Source: Hydrogenophaga sp.
GTDB taxonomy: Bacteria; Pseudomonadota; Gammaproteobacteria; Burkholderiales; Burkholderiaceae_C
Length of the DNA: 12,515 bases
Reading direction: 5' to 3'
Assembly: GCA_018335615.1 (NCBI GenBank)
Contig: JAGXRS010000057.1
Coordinates: 1-12,515, forward strand
Shown here: piece by piece, positions 6,999-12,515 of the stretch
Layout of the letters: the number at the start of each line of letters is the position of its first letter
How positions within the stretch are numbered: position 1 is the stretch's first letter
Position numbers and translations under genes: made by a program
Notes under the pieces: model-generated
Told to the model about the DNA's origin: nothing
Database searches by the model: none
What the model saw: the letters and a program-made list of their open reading frames with translations, nothing else

Positions 6999-8228
6999 AT
7001 GGGCAACATCCTCTACCTCGTTCACCGCCTGCCGTATCCGCCCAACAAGGGCGACAAGGTGCGTTCCTACCACCTGCTGCGCCACCTGCTGCAGAACCAC
7101 CGCGTCTTCCTGGGCACCTTCATCGACGACCCGGACGACGAGCAGCACCTGCCGACCCTGCGCGCCCTGTGCCCGGACCTGCATGTGGAGCGCTTGCAGC
7201 CGCGCCACGCCAAGATCAGGAGCCTGAGCGGCCTGCTCAGCGGCGAAGCGCTGACGCTGGGCTACTACCGCAACGCTGGCATGCAGCGCTGGGTGGACGA
7301 AGTGGCCGCGTCGCACCCGCTGCAGGCCAGCGTGGTCTTCTCTTCGTCCATGGCGCAGTACGCCCAGCCGCTGGCGCCACAGGTGCCCATGCTGGTGGAC
7401 TTTGTGGACGTGGACTCGGCCAAGTGGACGCAGTACGCGCCCGAGCACCGCTGGCCGATGTCGTGGCTGTACCGGCGCGAGGGCTCGCGCCTGCTGGCCT
7501 ACGAGCGCGTGGTGGCGTCGCAGGCGCAGCGTTCCTTCTTCGTCACGCCCAACGAGACCGCGCTGTTCGTCTCGCAGGCGCCCGAATGCGCCCACAGCGT
7601 GCAGGCGCTGAGCAACGGCGTGGACGCCGACTTTTTCTCGCCCGATCCGCGCCGCGCCAACCCGTTCGTGCCCCACGAGCAGGCGGTGGTCTTCACCGGC
7701 GCCATGGACTACTGGCCCAACATCGACGGCGTGAGCTGGTTCGTGGCCGACATCCTGCCGCGCCTGCTGGTGCACTGGCCGCGCGTGCGTTTCTACATCG
7801 TGGGCCGCAGCCCGTCGCCACAGGTGCTGGCGCTGGCGAATGAGCGCGTGGTCGTCACCGGCACGGTGCCCGATGTCCGGCCCTACCTGCAGCACGCCGC
7901 TGCCGTGGTGGCGCCCTTGCGGGTGGCGCGCGGCCTGCAGAACAAGATTCTGGAGGCCATGGCCATGGAGCAGGCGGTGGTCACCGTCACCACCTGCGCC
8001 GACGCGATTGGCGCCACCGCGGCTGACGGGCAGCTGCGCGCCGACACACCCGACGAATTCCTGGACGCCCTGCAACAGCTGCTCGATGCACCCGAACAGG
8101 CCCGCGCCCTGGGCCGGGCCGCGCGGCACTTCGTGCTCGCCGGCTTCAGCTGGCAGGCCCACCTGAGCGGCATCGACGCCTGCCTGGGCGCTGGCGTGAG
8201 CGCCGAACCGGAGGCTGCCCATGGCTGA
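6999..8228 (+). CDS. XrtA-associated GT4 glycosyltransferase (stp1 type)
   Basis: This 409-residue glycosyltransferase has the GT-B fold and probably adds one sugar to the lipid-linked EPS repeat unit in the cytoplasm. Seen: the N-terminal MGNILYLVHRLPYPPNKGDK segment with its PPNKGD loop (14-19), the central LSNGVDADFFSP motif (about 205-216) typical of GT4 enzymes, a VVFTGAMDYWPN segment, and the donor-binding region RGLQNKILEAMAME with Glu319 and Glu324. Known: the PPNKGDK start and FTGAMDY...N pattern are hallmarks of the PEP-CTERM sugar transferase family stp1 (TIGR03087). Donor and acceptor cannot be read from sequence. The start is the only good one for this N terminus, but the ribosome binding site is poor. 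The stop lies 8 bases inside the exosortase gene. Confidence 0.92.
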   Translation: MGNILYLVHRLPYPPNKGDKVRSYHLLRHLLQNHRVFLGTFIDDPDDEQHLPTLRALCPDLHVERLQPRHAKIRSLSGLLSGEALTLGYYRNAGMQRWVDEVAASHPLQASVVFSSSMAQYAQPLAPQVPMLVDFVDVDSAKWTQYAPEHRWPMSWLYRREGSRLLAYERVVASQAQRSFFVTPNETALFVSQAPECAHSVQALSNGVDADFFSPDPRRANPFVPHEQAVVFTGAMDYWPNIDGVSWFVADILPRLLVHWPRVRFYIVGRSPSPQVLALANERVVVTGTVPDVRPYLQHAAAVVAPLRVARGLQNKILEAMAMEQAVVTVTTCADAIGATAADGQLRADTPDEFLDALQQLLDAPEQARALGRAARHFVLAGFSWQAHLSGIDACLGAGVSAEPEAAHG

Positions 8229-9837
8229 GCCCAGCACCTTGTCTTCGTCGCCGTCCACCCTGGGTAGCAGCCTGCCGGCTCACTGGCGGTTGCCGATCGC
8301 CGCGCTGCTGGCGCTGGTGCTGGCCATCCTGCTCTTGTACCGCCACAGCGTGGTGGGCATGGTCAGCATCTGGTCACGTTCTGAAACCTACACCCACGGC
8401 TTTGTGGTGCCGTTGATCTCGCTGTGGCTGGTCTGGCGCATGCGCCACGCGCTGGCGCCCCTGGTGCCACGGCCTGCGGCGTCGGCGGCGCTCCTCATGC
8501 TGGGCGCTGCCGCGCTCTGGCTGGCCGGCGATCTCGTGGCGGTGAATGCCGCAACCCAGCTGGCCGTGGTGACCCTGCTGGTGCTGGCGGTGCCGGCGGT
8601 GCTGGGCTGGGTGGTGGCGCGGGCCATGATGTTCCCGCTGGGCTTCCTGTTCTTCGCCGTGCCCATTGGCGACTTCATGCTGCCGCAGATGATGGAGTGG
8701 ACGGCCGACTTCACCGTGGTGGCGCTGCGTGCCAGCGGCATTCCGGTGTACCGCGAAGGCTTGCAATTCGTCATTCCCTCGGGCCTGTGGTCGGTGGTGG
8801 AAGCCTGCAGCGGCATCCGCTACCTCATTTCCTCGGTCACGGTGGGCACCCTGTTCGCCTACCTCAGCTACCGCAGCTGGGCCAAGCGCCTGGCGTTCGT
8901 CGGCGTGGCCATTCTGGTGCCGCTGGTGGCCAACTGGCTGCGCGCTTACATGATCGTGATGATCGGCCACCTCTCGGGCAACGAGCTGGCCACCGGCGTG
9001 GACCACCTCATCTACGGCTGGGTGTTTTTTGGCGTTGTCATCCTGCTGATGCTGCTCATCGGTGCGCGCTGGGCCGACGCGCCCGCACCGCCCCGGGCGG
9101 GGTCGCCCGCTGCACGGGTGGCCGCGTCTGCGCCGCGTGCCGGCCTGCAGCAGGTGGCGCTCGTCACCGGTCTGGCCCTGCTGGTGGTGGCATCGCCCCA
9201 TGCGGCGGAACGCCTGCTGGCGCTGGGCACGCAGACGCAGCCGGTGCAGCTGGCCGCGCCGGCGGCACAAGCACCCTGGCGCGCCACTGCCGTGCCGCCG
9301 GCCGAGTGGACACCGGCGTTCCAGCACGCCGTGGCCACCTCGCACAGCGGTTATGTCGGTGCACAGGGCGAGCCGGTGGGCCTGCACCTGAGCTACTACC
9401 GCGAGCAGGACTACCAGCGCAAGCTGGTGAGCTCGGAAAACATGCTCGTCACCAGCCAGGACGAGATGTGGGCGCGCGTGTCCGGCGGCAGCGCCCACAC
9501 CGAGCTGGCCGGCCGTCCGTTGCCGGTGGCCGCGGCCACGCTGCGCCAGCGCAGCGGCGGCCTGACGGGTGACGGCCAGCGGCTGCAGGTCTGGCGCTTC
9601 TACTGGGTCAACGGCCGCTTCATCGCCAGCGACGTGCAAGCCAAGCTCCACGGGGCATGGGGCCGCGTGCTGGGCCGCGGCGACGACGGCGCCATCGTGG
9701 TGGTGTACACGCCGCTGGATGCCCAGCTGCCTGAGCCGCAGGCCCGCACCGTGGCCAGCGCCGTGCTGGATGGCTTCATGCGCTCGCAGGGCGGCGCGCT
9801 GGAAGCGGCCTTGCAGCAAGCCAGGGGAGGGCGCTGA
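8221..9837 (+). CDS. xrtA: Exosortase A fused to an EpsI domain
   Basis: This 538-residue inner-membrane cysteine transpeptidase-like enzyme recognises PEP-CTERM tails and is thought to cleave them for delivery to the EPS-coated surface. Seen: about eight hydrophobic helices in residues 23-283. The catalytic triad candidates are Cys196 in EACSGIRYL, Arg241 in NWLRAYM and His262 in GVDHLIYGW. A Pro/Ala-rich linker (285-308) and one more helix (about 310-325) lead to a C-terminal soluble EpsI/DUF3485-like domain (about 350-535), with LSYYREQDYQRKLVS and QVWRFYWVNGRF as clear pieces. Known: XrtA (EpsH, TIGR03109) commonly carries EpsI in the same chain, so the fusion is expected and not an error. 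The ATG overlaps the previous gene by 8 bases. No PEP-CTERM substrate is encoded in this window. Confidence 0.94.
   Translation: MAEPSTLSSSPSTLGSSLPAHWRLPIAALLALVLAILLLYRHSVVGMVSIWSRSETYTHGFVVPLISLWLVWRMRHALAPLVPRPAASAALLMLGAAALWLAGDLVAVNAATQLAVVTLLVLAVPAVLGWVVARAMMFPLGFLFFAVPIGDFMLPQMMEWTADFTVVALRASGIPVYREGLQFVIPSGLWSVVEACSGIRYLISSVTVGTLFAYLSYRSWAKRLAFVGVAILVPLVANWLRAYMIVMIGHLSGNELATGVDHLIYGWVFFGVVILLMLLIGARWADAPAPPRAGSPAARVAASAPRAGLQQVALVTGLALLVVASPHAAERLLALGTQTQPVQLAAPAAQAPWRATAVPPAEWTPAFQHAVATSHSGYVGAQGEPVGLHLSYYREQDYQRKLVSSENMLVTSQDEMWARVSGGSAHTELAGRPLPVAAATLRQRSGGLTGDGQRLQVWRFYWVNGRFIASDVQAKLHGAWGRVLGRGDDGAIVVVYTPLDAQLPEPQARTVASAVLDGFMRSQGGALEAALQQARGGR
9823..9830 (+). promoter_or_regulatory. 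Shine-Dalgarno for the amidotransferase gene
   Basis: AGGGGAGG lies inside the last codons of xrtA and 8 bases before the ATG at 9839. It fixes that start. The upstream in-frame ATG at 9569 would add about 90 residues unrelated to the family and would bury the catalytic Cys2. Confidence 0.75.
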
Positions 9838-9838
9838 C

Positions 9839-11743
9839 ATGTGCGGCATTTCCGGTCTGTTCGACACCCAGGGCATGCGCCATTTCGAGCGCACCATGGC
9901 CACGCGCATCAACAACATCCAGTCGCACCGCGGCCCGGACGAAGACGGCATCCACCTGGAGGCTGGCCTGGCCCTGGGCCACCGCCGCCTGACGGTCATC
10001 GACCTCAGCACCGGCCAGCAGCCGCTCTTCAATGGCGACGGCAGCGTGGGCGTGGTGTTCAACGGCGAGATCTACAACTTCCAGACCCTGCGTACCGAAC
10101 TCCAGGCGCTGGGCTACCCCTTCCGCACGCGCAGCGACACCGAGGTGATCGTGCACGCCTGGTCGGCCTGGGGGCCGGCCTGCGTGCACCGCCTGCGCGG
10201 CATGTTCGCCTTCGCCCTCTGGGACCGGGCGCAGCAGACGCTGTTCCTGGCGCGCGACCGCCTGGGCGTCAAGCCGCTGCACTACGCCTGGCTGCCCGAC
10301 GGCAGCTTCATCTTCGGCTCCGAACTGAAGGTGCTCACGGCCCACCCGGGCTTTCGGCGCGACATCGACCCCTTGGCCGTGGAGGACTATTTTTCTTTCG
10401 GCTACGTGCCCGACCCGCGCTGCATCTACCGCAACGCCCACAAGCTGCCCGCCGCCCACACACTCACGCTCAAGCGCGGCCTGGCCGGCCTGCCGGCACC
10501 GCAGCCGTACTGGGACGTGCGGTTCAGCAACGACAACCCGATCAGCCTGCCCGACGCCGAAGCCGAGTTGCGCGACCGTGTGCAAGAAGCGGTGCGCCTG
10601 CGCCTGGTGGCCGACGTGCCGCTCGGCGCCTTCCTGTCGGGCGGCGTCGATTCCAGCGCGGTGGTGGCCACCATGGCCGGGCTGTCGGACGCGCCGGTGC
10701 ACACCTGTGCCATCGGCTTTGACGACCCGCTGTTCAACGAGTCCGCATTCGCCCAGCAGGTGGCCGACCGCTACCAGACCGACCACCGGCTGGAGATCGT
10801 CAAGAGCGACGACTTCGACCTCATCGACACCCTGGCCTGGTTGCACGACGAGCCCTTTGCCGACAGCTCGGCGCTGCCCACCTACCGCGTCTGCCAGATG
10901 GCGCGCAAGCACGTCACGGTGGCACTCTCGGGTGATGGCGGCGACGAGAGCCTGGGCGGCTACCGCCGTTACCGCATGCACCTGGGCGAGGAGGGCGTGC
11001 GCCACCGCCTGCCCCACAGCGTGCGCCGGCCGGTGTTCGGCATGCTGGGGCGCGTGTACCCCAAGGCCGACTGGGCACCGCGCATGCTGCGGGCCAAGAC
11101 CACCTTCCAGGCCATGGCCATGGACACGGTGCAGGCCTACCACCACACCATGTCCAAGCTGCGCACGGAGGCGCGCGAACGCCTGTTCTCGCCCGGGTTC
11201 AAGCGCTCGCTGGGCGGCTACAGCGCCGTCGACGTGTTCCGCATCCACGCCGCCACCGCCCAGACGGACGACCCGCTGGCCCTCATCCAGTACCTGGACT
11301 ACAAGACCTGGCTGGTCGGCGACATCAACACCAAGGTGGACCGCGCCAGCATGGCGCACGCGCTGGAAGTGCGCGAGCCGCTCATGGACCACGAACTGGT
11401 CGAGTGGCTGGCCACACTGCCCAGCAGCCTGAAGATTCAGGGCGGCGAAGGCAAGTACGTATTCAAGAAAGCGTTCGAGCCGCTGCTGCCGCACGACGTG
11501 CTGTACCGCCCGAAGATGGGCTTCTCGGTGCCGCTGGCGAGCTGGCTGCGCGGGCCGCTGGCGCAGCGCATGCAGGAATCGGTGCTGAGCCCGCGCATGC
11601 TGGCCAGCGGCTACTTCGACACCGCCACGCTGCAGTCCCTGGTTCAGCAGCACCTGCGCGGCCAGTACGACCATTCCACCACGCTGTGGATGCTCATCAT
11701 GTTCGATGCCTTCCTGCGCCAGGCGGGCCAGCCCGCCGCATGA
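9839..11743 (+). CDS. XrtA-associated amidotransferase, asparagine synthase (AsnB) type
   Basis: This 634-residue cytoplasmic enzyme should hydrolyse glutamine and pass ammonia to a carboxyl group activated with ATP. Seen: an N-terminal class II glutaminase domain (about 2-210) with nucleophile Cys2 (MCGISGLF), SHRGPDEDG (29-37) and NGEIYN (75-80). The synthase domain follows (about 240-590), with the PP-loop motif SGGVDSS (267-273), LSGDGGDESLGGYRRY and the late REPLMDHELVEW motif. Known: it matches the exosortase A amidotransferase family (TIGR03108), whose members sit in EPS loci. They are thought to amidate a sugar acid or amino-sugar substituent rather than make asparagine. Both half-reactions look intact. 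The start is fixed by the ribosome binding site and by Cys2, one base after the xrtA stop. The stop overlaps the next start (ATGA). Confidence 0.94.
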   Translation: MCGISGLFDTQGMRHFERTMATRINNIQSHRGPDEDGIHLEAGLALGHRRLTVIDLSTGQQPLFNGDGSVGVVFNGEIYNFQTLRTELQALGYPFRTRSDTEVIVHAWSAWGPACVHRLRGMFAFALWDRAQQTLFLARDRLGVKPLHYAWLPDGSFIFGSELKVLTAHPGFRRDIDPLAVEDYFSFGYVPDPRCIYRNAHKLPAAHTLTLKRGLAGLPAPQPYWDVRFSNDNPISLPDAEAELRDRVQEAVRLRLVADVPLGAFLSGGVDSSAVVATMAGLSDAPVHTCAIGFDDPLFNESAFAQQVADRYQTDHRLEIVKSDDFDLIDTLAWLHDEPFADSSALPTYRVCQMARKHVTVALSGDGGDESLGGYRRYRMHLGEEGVRHRLPHSVRRPVFGMLGRVYPKADWAPRMLRAKTTFQAMAMDTVQAYHHTMSKLRTEARERLFSPGFKRSLGGYSAVDVFRIHAATAQTDDPLALIQYLDYKTWLVGDINTKVDRASMAHALEVREPLMDHELVEWLATLPSSLKIQGGEGKYVFKKAFEPLLPHDVLYRPKMGFSVPLASWLRGPLAQRMQESVLSPRMLASGYFDTATLQSLVQQHLRGQYDHSTTLWMLIMFDAFLRQAGQPAA

Positions 11744-12515
11744 CCATGCCGCCGCGCCGCCGCCGGATCGTCCACGTCGTCTACAGCTTCCATGTGGGCG
11801 GGCTGGAGAACGTCATCGTGCAGCTCATCAACCGGCTGCCGGCCGATGCGTTCGAGCATGTGGTGCTCTCGCTGACCACCATCAGCGACTTCAGGCACCG
11901 CATCACGCAGCCCGGGGTGCGCTTCATCGAGCTGCACAAACCGCCGGGCCACGCGGTGCCGCTGTACCCGCGCATCTTCCGCTTGCTGCGCGAACTCAGG
12001 CCCGATGTGGTGCACACCTGCAACCTGGCCGCGCTGGAGGTGGTGCCGCTGGCCTGGCTGGCCCGGGTGCCGCTGCGCATCCACGCCGAGCACGGCTGGG
12101 ACGCGCACGACCCGCAAGGCCGGAATCCGCGCTACCAGCGGCTGCGCCGTGTGTACAAGCCCTTTGTGAGCCATTACGTGGCGGTGTCGAAAGACATCGA
12201 CGACTACCTGGGCCGTGCCATCGGCGTGCCGGCGCAGCGGCGCTGCCTGATCGCCAACGGTGTGGACACCGATGGTTTCAGCCCGCCAAAAGGCATCCCG
12301 CCCGCTGTGCCCGGCTGTCCGTTTCAGCCCGGGCGGCACTGGCTGGTGGGCACCGTGGGGCGGCTGCAGACGGTGAAGAACCAGCCGCTGCTGGCGCGGG
12401 CTTTCGTGCGCCTGGTGCAGACGCACCCCGAGGCGGCGCGGCATGCGCGCCTGGTCGTGGTGGGCGAAGGCCCGCTGCGTGCCGAGGTGGAGTCGATCCT
12501 GGACGCCGCCGGGCT
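11740..12515 (+). CDS. XrtA-associated GT4 glycosyltransferase (stp2 type), 3' truncated by window
   Basis: The first 258 codons of a second GT-B glycosyltransferase are present, with no stop before the window end. Seen: IVHVVYSFHVGGLENVI with the GGLE acceptor-side loop (20-23), HAEHGWDAHDPQGRN (about 125-139), the ANGVDTDGFSP motif, the VGTVGRLQTVKNQ stretch, and the VVVGEGPLR strand of the nucleotide-binding half. The catalytic EX7E region should lie just beyond the window. Known: this order of motifs matches the PEP-CTERM sugar transferase stp2 family (TIGR03088), the usual downstream neighbour of the amidotransferase. The start at 11740 overlaps the previous stop as ATGA. Met3 at 11746 is an alternative start. 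Full members have about 370-380 residues, so roughly a third is missing. Confidence 0.9.
   Translation, partial: MTMPPRRRRIVHVVYSFHVGGLENVIVQLINRLPADAFEHVVLSLTTISDFRHRITQPGVRFIELHKPPGHAVPLYPRIFRLLRELRPDVVHTCNLAALEVVPLAWLARVPLRIHAEHGWDAHDPQGRNPRYQRLRRVYKPFVSHYVAVSKDIDDYLGRAIGVPAQRRCLIANGVDTDGFSPPKGIPPAVPGCPFQPGRHWLVGTVGRLQTVKNQPLLARAFVRLVQTHPEAARHARLVVVGEGPLRAEVESILDAAG

Noticed and set aside
7957..7970. GGCCATGGCCATGG also seen near 11109
   Set aside because: Both copies are in-frame codons of unrelated proteins (Ala/Met repeats in stp1 and the amidotransferase); short and GC-rich, best explained by chance.
9569..9838. N-terminal extension of the amidotransferase from ATG 9569
   Set aside because: The extra 90 residues are an out-of-frame reading of the EpsI domain. 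The glutaminase needs Cys directly after the start Met, and a good ribosome binding site precedes 9839.
8374..10062. 562-codon open frame on the minus strand
   Set aside because: It is antisense to xrtA; the His/Gln-rich translation has no domain or start signal.
9776..11674. 632-codon open frame on the minus strand
   Set aside because: It is fully antisense to the amidotransferase with intact catalytic motifs and has the same shadow-like composition.

Overview
The window is a high-GC stretch of compact, entirely plus-strand genes. It is most likely from a betaproteobacterium of the Burkholderiales/Comamonadaceae type. That placement rests on GC-rich codon use, the gene order and the look of the proteins; no rRNA or other marker gene is present. 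It is the core of an exopolysaccharide (EPS) locus of the exosortase A (XrtA, EpsH-type)/PEP-CTERM class. I recognise each large gene as a member of a family known to travel with XrtA. Family names come from memory of motifs and gene order, not from a search.

Layout, left to right. Positions 1-42 hold the end of a leader with a strong ribosome binding site. Then come an outer-membrane polysaccharide export lipoprotein (43-681), an 80-base gap with a weak hairpin, a Wzz-like chain-length determinant (762-2324), a separate cytoplasmic tyrosine autokinase with a Tyr-Gly tail (2334-3272), and an outer-membrane beta-barrel-like protein of the XrtA-associated TIGR03016 type (about 3299-4882). These are followed by an ExeA-like AAA+ ATPase (4886-6034), a polysaccharide deacetylase (6031-6894), a 27-codon reading frame that may be a femAB remnant (6891-6974), a GT4-type glycosyltransferase (6999-8228), exosortase A fused to an EpsI domain (8221-9837), a glutamine amidotransferase of the asparagine synthase type (9839-11743), and the 5' part of a second GT4 glycosyltransferase (from 11740, cut by the window end).

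The genes look like one operon. Five junctions overlap or nearly touch (ATGA at 6031 and 11740, possibly at 3269 and 6891, and an 8-base overlap at 8221). No terminator, tRNA, mobile element or CRISPR array is visible.

How they likely work together: glycosyltransferases build the repeat unit, and the deacetylase and amidotransferase modify sugars. The chain-length protein and its tyrosine kinase control polymer length and export. The lipoprotein, and possibly the barrel protein, take the polymer across the outer membrane. XrtA, in the inner membrane, cleaves PEP-CTERM proteins and is thought to hand them to this surface matrix. The initiating glycosyltransferase, flippase, polymerase, the PrsK/PrsR regulators and the PEP-CTERM substrates are not in the window and presumably lie outside it. 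The system is known as a class. The less ordinary points here are the apparent loss of femAB, the repeat-coded tyrosine tail, and several conserved partners whose exact jobs are still unclear.
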